Below are positions 1 to 10,000 of a DNA stretch of 64,000 bases, one piece after another. The stretch is from Pseudocercospora fijiensis CIRAD86. Lineage: Eukaryota; Ascomycota; Dothideomycetes; Mycosphaerellales; Mycosphaerellaceae. The stretch spans positions 3,522,273-3,586,272 of the forward strand of contig NW_006921533.1 of assembly GCF_000340215.1 (NCBI RefSeq), written 5' to 3'. Position 1 is the first letter of the stretch. Every line of letters starts with the position of its first letter. The position numbers were made by a program, and so were the translations under genes. Below the pieces are notes generated by a model. The model saw nothing but the letters and a program-made list of their open reading frames with translations, ran no database searches and had not been told where the DNA came from.

Positions 1-584
1 CTGCGCATTGATGAATGTAATATGAGTTGCAACCATTGTCACTGGCATTCTCAGACTCGATGCCTGAGGCCGTGAATCGAAGTGCGTTGGAGCAATTGCA
101 TCCATGTAAGTCCTGTATGACCTCATATGTGCCTACTAAGTTGATGCTATCTTTTATCTCGTATATCATTGTCTCCGTAGAGACGAGGTTCTTGCAACAT
201 CGCTGGGCCGCGAGGTCTAAATCACGATGTTCTGGTGGGTCAAGAGCGATCGTCAAATTGCCTATCATGAGGTGACGTATAACAGTGGTGGCATCTGTTC
301 GAACAAATGGAGTATGAAGGCTCAGAATCAGGGCACAAAATGAAGTTTCGGATGGGAGCATACGGTATCACACACGTCGAATTAGGCGAAGCTGAAACTG
401 AATCCATCCGTATATCTCTATCTCGGGATCAATCAACTGTCGATATCTGGAACGCACGCCAACCCTGTAGACCGGCCAACTGGGTATAAATCAATCCGAA
501 ACTTCTTCATCTACACCAAACGCCATCAAACACCCTCGCTTCATGCAACAATACCAACACCATCCATCATGCTCGCTTCCAAAC
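1..584. other. No gene recognised at the left edge
   Basis: Only short overlapping reading frames are present and none resembles a known family. The part next to position 585 is the 3' flank of the metalloprotease gene. Base composition is like the neighbouring gene island, with no sign of RIP. Confidence 0.5.
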
Positions 585-1418
585 TTACGTGTATTTACCA
601 GCTCTGTACTGACTGTAGAGAGCATTCGCCCTCTGACTCTGTCCACTTGTAAACTCGTACATACACTCATCGTAAGAATAATCCATGAAGTTGTGAATAG
701 AATCCACACCCGTGGCATTCGGACAAGAGTCCTGGCTCGCAGGGCAACCACTCGTGGCAATTCTCTGAATCGGTGTATCAGAGACATAGTCACCCGGTCC
801 AGAGCAAGATTGGCCTTGGAAAACGTGGTACAGCCCGAACCAGTGACCTGTCTCATGGACGGCGGTATAGCCGAGGTCGTAGTTTTCTGCGTCGCCACCT
901 GGAAGGGAACCGGCAAGGTTAACGCAGCCGTCGAGAGTGAGGTCCTTGGAAGTTGGGCGGGACTTGGGGAAGTAGCAGAAACCGAGGAGGCCGCCGGCGA
1001 GGTCACTGGTGAAGTAGAGGTTGAGTTCTGCGTAGGAACCTTGGCGGAGACCGCGTTTCATGTCGAGCTCGGCGCTGGAGCCTTGTGCTGCTGTGGCCCA
1101 GGCGTTGTTGACGGTGACGTCGATGGTGACTGTGTTGAAGGAAATCCCAAGCGCAGCGTACGCATCGTTCATCACTGACATTTGTTCTTGGGCCATGGCG
1201 CGAGTGTAATTTCCAGCCTTGGCTTGTGTAGTGACAATGTGTACGTATGTGTCGACGGTCACGGCTTTGGCAGCCAGGACTCTGAGGTCTCCAGCATTGT
1301 TGACAGCCTCGTTGAATTCGGCGATTGTGGTATCGTTTGGATTGACAGTTCCGCAACGAGTGAGTTCTGCAGAGGCAGCGCCAATGCTGGCCAATAGGGA
1401 GAGGATTTGAGTCTTCAT
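585..1418 (-). CDS. Secreted M43-family (pappalysin-like) zinc metalloprotease
   Basis: This is a predicted extracellular zinc endopeptidase of 277 aa in one exon. The extended zinc motif HETGHWFGLYH gives ligands His188, His192 and His198 and catalytic Glu189. A Met-turn (NFMDYS, about residues 243-248) follows, as in metzincins of family M43. Residues 1-18 (MKTQILSLLASIGAASA) look like a signal peptide ending at an A-x-A site. Several Cys residues in the C-terminal third would form disulfides. The reading frame is open further upstream to 1541, but the first ATG that gives a signal peptide is at 1418, and a TATA box lies about 135 bp before it. Length fits fungal secreted M43 proteases, which are often involved in nutrition or virulence. 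The substrate cannot be told from sequence. Confidence 0.9.
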   Translation of the reverse strand: MKTQILSLLASIGAASAELTRCGTVNPNDTTIAEFNEAVNNAGDLRVLAAKAVTVDTYVHIVTTQAKAGNYTRAMAQEQMSVMNDAYAALGISFNTVTIDVTVNNAWATAAQGSSAELDMKRGLRQGSYAELNLYFTSDLAGGLLGFCYFPKSRPTSKDLTLDGCVNLAGSLPGGDAENYDLGYTAVHETGHWFGLYHVFQGQSCSGPGDYVSDTPIQRIATSGCPASQDSCPNATGVDSIHNFMDYSYDECMYEFTSGQSQRANALYSQYRAGKYT

Positions 1419-1552
1419 AGTCAACGAGCTGATGGTATCCCAGAAAGGCAAGTAAATTGACCAATCGAAGGCGATTGAATTGAAAGGTAAGTGAGTGAGT
1501 TGAGATCGACCTTGATGGCTCTTCTCGAAAAGAAACAGCAATGATAGCCCTC

Positions 1553-1558
1553 TTTATA
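1553..1558 (-). promoter_or_regulatory. TATA box of the M43 protease gene
   Basis: TATAAA on the minus strand, about 135 bp upstream of the chosen ATG. The position is right for a core promoter with a short 5' leader. It supports the start at 1418. Confidence 0.5.
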
Positions 1559-1599
1559 CCTAACAGAAGAGCAGAGGGAATTGCACCTCCCCGTGCCCC

Positions 1600-3867
1600 G
1601 CTGCATCCACTCCATCTCCCATGCCGTGCTGAATCGACCGGTACAGGACTGATTGATCGACCGCACCAGCATGGCTCGTAGTCGTAGAATTGTTTGCAAC
1701 TTGTCAAAAGCGAACATCAAACCGCCACAGCCAAGAATTGCCTTATGCAGAGTGGACACCACAAGTTGAAAAGGCAAGAAGCTTGTCTGTTTCTAACTCG
1801 CCAGTGATGTTTCCAGGACGGGTAGGTGCGAACAGATAGCCACCAAGCCTGCATGATATGGCTGACTTGGCAAAGAGGAGCGGGTCACAACCGGAAGGCT
1901 ACCTGATGCGCCTAATGGGCGCATGCTCATATTAGAGCTGCGGTCCTGATCATCTCGAGGCTGTGATTGTCGGTGGGTGGAAGGCTCGCAGGCGAACGCC
2001 GTCCGAGGCCGTAGCACTGTTTGGAGAACTCTTGCCGGATGCACTGGTACAATTCTTAATGCTTCTCTCGCTTCGTAGCTGCTCGGGTAGGATCTTGCTA
2101 CACACATGCATTCTGTGATATCTCTAGTCATGCGGGTCCAGAGTTGAGACATTCGTTGATTGGAACAGTAACACAAAGGACCACGCGAGAAGGTGCGCAA
2201 GACATGTGTTCTCCATGTCGCCGACCTGTCAGATAAGCAGTGTTGTCCAGATGCGGTCGGCTTCAATATAGATGGAATGGCACGCCACCAAGGTCATTCG
2301 CGGTCGACGTCGTGTGAAACGGCGTTGTGGGTTGTCAAGATTGCAAGGCAAGCGAATCAGCGAAGACGATCACGCCGAGGGCGCGGAAGTCTGCAGCCAT
2401 GCCACGGAGTTTGCCAAGAGACCCGACACTTCTCGACAAGGCAGGAGGACGATCTTGCGACATCAATGGTCGATGTGACCTTGTGCGGCTATTGAATTCC
2501 TTATCAGGCAGGTCATCGCCAAACAGTTATCAAGAAGAAAATGCACTAGGCTGCTGCCTTTTCTCCGACTGCAGCAAACTAGATTATGGCTTGTCTTGGA
2601 AGCACGTACAACCAGTTTGAAATGCACAACAATGCGGTACTCTAAAACTTACTGTCCGACTGTCCGAAGCTTGACCTCTTCGCCGACGATCAATGGTTTA
2701 CGAGCTGTGCGAGAGGGTCATGCTAGCATAAGCGCTGATGGTGGGAACACAGTAAGAGGTAATGGTTGCGAAATCCAGACTCCACTTGAGAATAACTCCG
2801 GCTGGGTGAAATCAGCAAGGCTCTGGCTCCAGCTTACAATGATGTGCTACCTGACAGTGGCTGAGAGATCGATCACTGTTACGGAAGGGCTGTCCACTCT
2901 TGTGCTTCACAGTTCGTGGCTGAGCGGGCAATGTCGACATTATGCATATGACGGCGAGGCCCCGAGAAAGGAAGGAATGAGGATACTAGGTACGAGGTTT
3001 CTTATCTCGAAAGCCATCTAAGGTACCACCCAAGGGTCTAAAGCTCATTCAATCAATACGTTCTCACCTCCTCGGGCGACAAACCTTTTCACCGCACGAC
3101 TGGCGGTATATCTCCTCGTAAAGTTAACAAGGAAGGCCGGTGCGCCATGCGATGTCCGATGAGATCCATGCGTAGCATCATCCTGATTATCCACATGTCT
3201 CGCTCGTGTCGAGCGATGATGTTGTTGATTTGCTCCTGCGGGCTATCAACTGCTGGTCGGCTCGGAAGAATCATTGTCACATGTATGACGCCGTTTGAGT
3301 GCCTATGGATCTCAGTGACCCTGCCGCCGATCTGGAGTAAGGGGGGAGGGTGCCGGGGACAGCTTCGACTCGCCCAGCACCAGGCAACCCGGAACTGTCT
3401 GAAGAGGCCGCAGTCAACACGTTCGCTGGATGGAACAATCCGCACCTGTCGCCGTGGGATTCCGCGACCTCGTGAATGAGACGGTCTTGAGAATTCTAGT
3501 GTCGCGGTACTGCAGAACGATGTTCTCATCAGTTCTTGTGACTCAAATTCGTCTAGCCTGAGGAACCCGCGTATGCTATGGCGGCATGAAATGGACTGGA
3601 AAACCTACACAAATCCACTGCCCATTTGTCTACCTCTATCTCTCCGCCCATTCGGCCGCAGCGGATCACTGTGTTGTCTCCTCCTCGCGTGGCGAATCAG
3701 AGCGGCAACACGTGAGCGTGCGCCGACTCGACGTCTCGTTACGCTGCCGTTCGTGTCATCTATTGCTACAATGCCTGTCAACGCCATGCTAGTGAATCGC
3801 TTAAACGTTACATGAAAATGAAAGTATCCCAATTCCCTCTCAATGACAAAATCCATAAAAAGCCTCC
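1600..3867. other. 2.3-kb gene-poor stretch
   Basis: Several reading frames of 70-150 codons occur on both strands, but they overlap each other, often lack an ATG, and show no family motif. No tandem repeat or RIP signature was seen. It holds the upstream region of the M43 protease and the 3' flank of the RING gene. A fast-evolving small secreted protein cannot be excluded. Confidence 0.4.
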
Positions 3868-5214
3868 TCAAGGTCTATTTCCTCCGTCGTTGCTGGGTGG
3901 CTGTTCGCGAGGTGTAAATGCTTCTCGCATCCGGCTGAAGACACCGCCGCTCCGCTCTGCGCGAGGACTCGCACTACGACGCTCGCCAGACGAACTCTGC
4001 CGCGGGAACGGGTACTCACCGGGCAAATTTTGTCGCTGATACTCTGGCGAATGCATGTCGTGCATGGGAGCTTGGGAGGGTTGGCGAGGGCGGTTAGTGT
4101 TCGCATCATCCCGAGGCATGATGCCTTGACGACAGTGGGGACAAGTGTCGTGCTCTTTCAACCAGGCCTTAACGCAGTCGTGGTGGAACCAATGGCCACA
4201 AGGCAGCTCGGTCACGTCAGATCCAAGCTCCGCCTCATCCATACAGATTGAGCAGTCGGCCTTGCCACTGTCGCCCTGATCTTTTGCCGTGATCTTTCGC
4301 TTTGGTAGCGCGTCGATTGCTTCTTCTGTGGCCGGGCCCGGGGCATTGCCCGTCTGGTGCTGCTCCATCAGCTGCGTAATGATGCGGTCCAGAGCTTCTT
4401 GGGTATAGACGGCATCACCCTGGACGCCACCATGTGGCATTCCGAATAGTCGTAGTATGTCGGGAAACCCTGAAGGACCGCCCATTATGCCACCTGGACC
4501 AGCCTGCACAAAGATGCCTCTGGGACCGTTTGGACCGTCACCCATCGGCCGCGCACCAATATTCATGAACATCTGTGCCATCATCCTATCGAGATGTTCT
4601 TGGGGGTCGTGAACAGGTTGTGGTTGATTTGCGTCGCGCGGGAAGAGGTTACCGTTGGCCGATGTGGTGATGGTGAAACTATAACCAGGACCAGAGCCGT
4701 GCCGCACGAACGTATTACCATTGCCACGCTGCTGTTCGCCTTGTGCAGGTGAGCCAGACTGAGAAGCAGGAGATCGCGGGCCATCTTGACCGCGAGGATC
4801 TTGCTGGTTCTGGCGAGGCTGTTGCTGACCGCCGAGCAGGCCTTGTAGAGCTGGTCCTATTAGCCCTGACAAGACTCCACCTATGCCGCCGCTGCCTTGA
4901 CCTGGTTGTCCTCCGCCCCCAAGTGTGATATTCCTGGTGAATGTGCCATGATAGTGACCACCAGGCGGCTGACCTGGACCATTATTCCGCCACTCGAAAT
5001 TGCCAATATCATCCTCATCTGGATCGGGTGCGAAGCCAGTAAAGTCTGGGCCGGTCATGATCTCCTCCCGCGGGTCGTGGTTATGCTCGATGATCTCGGT
5101 GAAGTCGGACTGGCATTCGGGGCAAATTATGCCATGCTCATCGCGATACCACTCGTTCTCGCATTGATGGCAGTAGACAAGTTCGCGCTGTGGTGGTGCT
5201 TGTGGGCGATCCAT
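3868..5214 (-). CDS. RING-H2 E3 ubiquitin ligase, RNF115/RNF126-like
   Basis: A 448-aa protein in one exon. The N-terminus has a C2C2 zinc ribbon (Cys15, Cys18, Cys31, Cys34) as in the RNF126/BCA2 family, where it binds ubiquitinated or hydrophobic clients. A long Gly/Gln/Pro-rich, probably disordered middle follows. A RING-H2 domain near residues 320-365 has the pattern C-x2-C...C-x-H-x2-H-x2-C...C-x2-C, beginning CSICMDEAELG and ending CPHC. The tail is Ser/Arg-rich. The expected role is E3 ligase in cytosolic protein quality control. The open frame extends to 5253 only through a TTG codon. The ATG at 5214 has a purine at -3 and G at +4 and puts the zinc ribbon close to the N-terminus, as in homologues. 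Confidence 0.88.
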   Translation of the reverse strand: MDRPQAPPQRELVYCHQCENEWYRDEHGIICPECQSDFTEIIEHNHDPREEIMTGPDFTGFAPDPDEDDIGNFEWRNNGPGQPPGGHYHGTFTRNITLGGGGQPGQGSGGIGGVLSGLIGPALQGLLGGQQQPRQNQQDPRGQDGPRSPASQSGSPAQGEQQRGNGNTFVRHGSGPGYSFTITTSANGNLFPRDANQPQPVHDPQEHLDRMMAQMFMNIGARPMGDGPNGPRGIFVQAGPGGIMGGPSGFPDILRLFGMPHGGVQGDAVYTQEALDRIITQLMEQHQTGNAPGPATEEAIDALPKRKITAKDQGDSGKADCSICMDEAELGSDVTELPCGHWFHHDCVKAWLKEHDTCPHCRQGIMPRDDANTNRPRQPSQAPMHDMHSPEYQRQNLPGEYPFPRQSSSGERRSASPRAERSGGVFSRMREAFTPREQPPSNDGGNRP

Positions 5215-6244
5215 ATCGATATGCGATGTGGTTTCTTCTCGAAAGTGGAGCAAAGGCTCCGCAGGCTATCGACGAAGCAGTATGCCCCAGAATCGTAGTC
5301 GTGGCCTGTACTTAGGTGAGCGACAAGGGCACGCGCGAAGCTAGAATGTGTTTGCTGGTGGGGTTTGTGCTGAATAATGACAAAGCCGGATGATGCTGTC
5401 TTCCAAGCCTCTTTGTGATCGCTACCGCAGCGCTTGCGAGGGTTGCTGAAGACGAGGCGAGCGTGGGAAGAGCGCCGTCGGTGGGTAGGCAGGAGCAAGG
5501 GGCGGGGCGCGTGGTGAGAAGTCCAAGATCAAGCAGGTGTGGTGGTGTTCGCGTGATGATGAGCTCGAATCAAGAATGCCAGAGTTGCCGCGAGCATGAC
5601 GTCGATCGGAATCGGAACGCACCGCCACGACACGAGGCTGCCGCGTGAGAAGCCCTGGGATGAACTGAGACTTGAGTCTTTGCGCGAGCGACCACAGAGC
5701 GATGTCAAAGTCAAGTCTTCGCCCCGAGCGCGCATTGATTTTTGAATCACAGCGATGTGACTGTGCGCGCATGAGTCGGCGCGCTGACTATTCTACAGCA
5801 TGAGAAGATTCGAGAATCGATTGATTCTAATAAGCAAGCCCGCTGGCCGGACAATTCCTCAAATGTCCATAATTATACCGCGAGACACCACGCAGCAGAT
5901 TGAGGCTTGCATGCTGGTCTTCGCCAGGCAGTCTCACATGGATGAAAGGACGATGACTGCGCTCCCATTATTGTGACAAGACTCTCGAAAGGCCCTGGCA
6001 TAAAGGTCGCCATCCTTGCCGATGTCTGAACGATTAAGCATAGACTATGCTTTCGTATGATCGAACGTGGTTCTCGCCCATCTCCACGGTTCCTACAATT
6101 GGTTAGTCGATTCGAGGCAGGAGCACTGCGAGGACATTGTTTGGCGGCTCTTTGAGGTTAAACTGTTCCTCAATAGATGAAGCGCTCGATCGCAGGAGTC
6201 TCTCTCTATCCAAGTACACGTACGTCTTGCTCCTACCATTACAT
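5215..6244. other. Intergenic region between RING ligase and CAP genes
   Basis: About 1 kb with no supported gene. It contains the promoter and 5' leader of the RING ligase (minus strand) and the 3' flank of CAP. Short frames here lack family motifs. Nothing repetitive was seen. Confidence 0.45.
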
Positions 6245-8075
6245 TCAACCCGCATGCTCCACAATTTCACTCATGAGCCGGCCGTCTTTGACGAATGTAC
6301 GGATCTGTTCAGGCAGAGGACATTCCTTGCTGTCGTCTTCCTCCTTCTCTGGTGGCAGAACAACATTTATCGAGCTACATTTACTGGTGTAAACCTCGGT
6401 GTTCAAGCTCTCTGCACCGAGGTACACTGTAGCGCCGTCGACCTGATCGAGCTGGATCGTTGGGACAGTGTTCGTAATCTGGATGGCGAAGTTCGGGCAT
6501 TTGATGGCATCGACGGAAGAGACAAGTGTATCGACCAGTATTTGTACGCGTGGGGAGTTGTCAATTGAGACAGCGTTCGCTTTGCCCTTGAGGATGATTG
6601 TTGTGTTTTTGCATTTCGTGATCAGGATAGACTGGGTGATCTCAACATCGACTTCGATAGGTCCTGAGGGCGAGTCGAAGTTCTCAATCAGCCACTTGTT
6701 TCCGTCAAGTTCTTTCTTGCCTTCTTTCTTTTGCTGAGACTTGTGCGAAGCAGTACTGTTCTGGCGCATGCTCGTCGGCTTTGGCTTGATCTCGGGACCC
6801 GGACTCCTGGACCGGTTGATATCGCCTTTCTCAGGTACAGTAGAGCTAGCGCGAAGTGACGGGTTCTTATGCGTCATCTGGCTCTTGTCCACTTTCTTTA
6901 GGCCAGCCGTCACGGCCTCACCTCTGTTGAGCTGATCAAAAACGGCACCCATGTCGCCCGCTCCCTTAGACGCTGGAGGTGCTCCCGGAGGTGGGGGCGG
7001 AGGTGGAGCTTGGTTGTCAAAGTTTGGTAGCGGAGGCGGCGGTGGTGGAGGAGCGCCACCTGGAGATGGAGCAGGAGCGGGTACACCATTCGCTGTGGGC
7101 TTCTCATCGATATCACGTAGAGCTTGGGCAGCGTCGACACCCGCCGAATTCCATGTCACACCCTTAGGGTAATGCTTCTTGATATATGCCTGCAGAGCTT
7201 TGAGCAGGGCCTCGTAGGATCGGACAAACTTGATATGCGTCTGGTCTCCCTCCTTGTAGGTCTTCAGGATTCGATTGCCATACATCTGTGCTCCGCCAAT
7301 CATCTCTCCCACCACATCAGCAGGCTGTCCGTCCATCACGAGCCATTGAAGAGTGCTTATTCCTTCAGCGACCATGGCTAGATGCTCTTTCATAGCAGAA
7401 CCGCGGTTGCTGTCTTTAATGTCTCCAGCCGTCCCAAGGTCTTGCTGCAGATCTTTGAGGAGATCCATGAAGGTCTGCGATGACTGATCCGGTCGCTTCG
7501 CCTTGGTGGTCACAAGCAAGAATCGTCTCTGGTCTGCAAAGCCCTTTGCCACTGCTGCCGCCTGCTCTTTCACCAATGGGTCTAATCCCTTGCTCGAATC
7601 GATAAATGACTTGACCTCATTGTCGATCAATTGATCCATATCACTGATGGCGGGCGGAAGAGGATCGGAGATAGCTTTCGCTGTTTGTTGGCTGACAGAG
7701 GGTGCGACGACAGGCAGTTCAGGAGCGCTGGCGGACGGCTTGGTGCCAGCAGCACTTGCTCCTGAAGCAACGCCATTGGTCTGCGATTGTGGTTCGAACG
7801 ACTGCGCTGAAGAGGCGATGTCTTCGAGTCGTGATGTGGCAGCCTCAAGTCTGCGGATGAAATGCGTCAGTGGGTTGTCTGTATGCACGACAGCGATGGA
7901 GCTGCCACTGCTGAATCGAGGTTTGCTCTCCATGCTGGCAGAGAGAGGCGAAAGGAGTAGGCGACTTGTTCAGTAACGATCGAGAGGAATTGGTGTGATA
8001 GAGCGCAAGGGCAAGCGCATACCTCTTGATCAGGGTTGTGAGGTTGTTCATGCCTTGAGTCGAAGGTGCAGCCAT
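6245..8075 (-). CDS. Adenylyl cyclase-associated protein (CAP/Srv2)
   Basis: CAP links Ras/cAMP signalling to actin by recycling cofilin-bound G-actin. Two exons: 8023-8075 and 6245-7850, with a 172-nt intron (GTATGC...CGCAG). The join restores the conserved CAP N-terminus, MNNLTTLIKRLEAATSRLED, which the unspliced frame loses. The predicted protein is 552 aa. The helical CAP_N domain covers roughly residues 60-270, a polyproline WH2-like linker (runs of 7-8 Pro) lies around 275-310, and the C-terminal CARP beta-helix covers about 395-552, starting near KKELDGNKWLIENF. All expected domains are present and the frame is open throughout. It is transcribed divergently from the MAK32-like gene, 640 bp away. 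Confidence 0.93.
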
Positions 8076-8714
8076 TCTTCACCCTCCACTGCCGCTGTTT
8101 GGCCAGCTGACACTGCTGCTGCTGCTGCTTCCGTTTGCTGGGTCGTGCAAGGGTGTCGAATCGCCGATCGTGCGTGGCTATTTGCAGAGGGCAGAACGAT
8201 ACGTCGTCGTCGCGGGCGAATGCGCAGACAGAATTCGTCAATGAATAATAATGTGCAGCGGGAGAATGTTGTAAGATGAAGCCTCCAACTTTGAGCTTGA
8301 TCCTGAGGATGCCATGCCATGCCATGCCATGCTCGGGCCTGACCTATCCTAGAACTAGAATAGTCCTAACCTTTAAACCTTGCGCCGGTGCGCCACAACT
8401 CTGTTTCTGTTTCTCTCGTCCGTGTCAATACTCGCCGACGAGCTCCTCCTCCTCCTCCGCCATGTGGCCGCTCGTGTGCGATCGCTGTCATTAGCTACAC
8501 ACTGCCACACATACCGGCAGCAAGACATGACACCAACGAGCTCCAACCTCCTCGGCTCAAGATGAACTTCACGCTATGGTTACCTGGGACCACGACTTCT
8601 ACTCGAGAGTGCAGTGTAGTATTCCCGAAGCATTGCCAGCTGTTGGCTGCCACTCAGCAAGGACAAGAACGATCATCTTGACACCATTGCTGTTTTCTAC
8701 GTCTGACAGTCGCC
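8076..8714. promoter_or_regulatory. Divergent promoter region between CAP and MAK32-like gene
   Basis: 640 bp separating two start codons on opposite strands, so it must carry both promoters. It includes a CTG/CAG-type triplet run near 8110-8130, the ATGCC microsatellite, and a CTCCTC run near 8440-8460. No specific factor site was identified. Confidence 0.55.
8309..8332. repeat. Short (ATGCC)n microsatellite
   Basis: ATGCC is repeated almost five times in tandem in the divergent promoter region between CAP and the MAK32-like gene. It is probably a neutral simple repeat. Confidence 0.8.
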
Positions 8715-9904
8715 ATGGACATCAAAGACGTCGTCAACGCAGAGCCGAAGCCTGGAAATGGCCATCATGTTCAGATCGATTTCTGTACCTTGGGCATGTT
8801 CATCATTGGTAAGTGCAAGGCCGTCCGAACAATTCACCAAGTCCAACAATGGCGAATGACTGCAACAGACGACATCTATCCACCACCCAATGCAAAAGAT
8901 CAGACTCCCCAGAAAAATGTCATTGGCGGAGCAGGAACCTTCTCAGCCATAGGTGCCAGGCTCTTCTCGCCGCCTCCACAGTCGAAATCGGTAGGCTGGA
9001 TAGTAGATGCTGGAACCGACTTCCCAGCCGAGCTGCGTTCGGTAATCGAATCCTGGCAGACTGGTGCGTTATTCCGAGATCGACCAGCACTGACAACGAG
9101 AGGATGGAATGGCTACAGTGGTAATGAGCACCGAGATTTCAGGTACTTGACTGAGGTGAGTCTGCACCGATTTGCTTAGCTACCACGTGAACTGACATGC
9201 TTGCTTTGAATCAATAGAAGAAACGACTGACAGCAGATGACTTGACACCGACTCTGCTAGCCTCAAGGTCTTTTCATTTGATATGCAGCCCTTTACGATG
9301 TATCGATCAAGTTGAAGGCATCCTTGCCAAACGTGAAGCCCTTTCCGGACCCCATCACCCTAGACCGATTATAATCTGGGAGCCTGTTCCGGATCTCTGC
9401 ACTCCCTCCGAGCTTCAAAACACCTTTCAGGCACTCAAATACGTCGATGTGATCAGCCCCAACCATGATGAGCTCGCAAGTATGTTTGCCTTTACACATA
9501 ACGCCAAAGTGGTCAAGACAGCTATCGAAAACCATGCTCAGAGATTTCTGGAACATGGAATAGGACCGGAGAACTCAGGGGCAGTTGTGGTGAGAAGTGG
9601 GGCTGCAGGCTGTTTCGTGCTTTCGAGAACTTCGAGGAAATGGCTGCCGGCATATCATACCAACGCAAGTAGAGTCGTCGATCCTACAGGTGGTGGCAAC
9701 GGCTTTCTGGGCGGCCTCGCAGTAGGTCTAGCACGCACAAATCTGGATTTTGTAGAGGCAGCAAGGTGGGGAAGTGTGGCAGCCAGTTTCTGCATAGAGC
9801 AGACCGGCATGCCTAAGCTTGCACAGCCAGCGGGGAGTGGAGAGCTATGGAATGGAAAACAGGTCTTTGAAAGGCTGGCCGAGTATAAGCAACGAAGTGT
9901 ATGA
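8715..9904 (+). CDS. PfkB-family sugar kinase-like protein, MAK32-like
   Basis: Three exons: 8715-8808, 8869-9155 and 9218-9904, with introns of 60 nt (GTAAGT...ACAG) and 62 nt (GTGAGT...ATAG). The product is 355 aa. It begins MDIKDVVNAEP; the first splice gives GMFIIDDIYPPP, followed by the PfkB-type VIGGAGTFSAIGARL. VISPNHDEL sits in the middle. The C-terminal PfkB signature region reads DPTGGGNGFLGGLAVGL, where the usual GAGD of active ribokinases appears as GGGN. This matches fungal MAK32-like proteins (in yeast needed for L-A dsRNA virus propagation) more than true ribokinases, so catalytic activity is uncertain. The first intron is a multiple of three without stops, so retention would add 20 residues. 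It ends 96 bp from the convergent gene. Confidence 0.85.
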
Positions 9905-10000
9905 ATTCCTCTCCGAAAGTCCAACTTGGAAAACTATAAATTCATCATAGGCAAAATACGACAATCCTGCAGGGAAGGAAGTCAAGAGCTTGCCGGCTGT

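Noticed and set aside
543..1178. 211-codon plus-strand open frame
   Set aside because: It is antisense to the M43 metalloprotease, whose zinc motif and signal peptide establish the minus strand as coding.
2193..3529. Several open frames of 100-146 codons on both strands
   Set aside because: They overlap each other, have no family motif, and most lack a convincing ATG. None could be supported as a gene.
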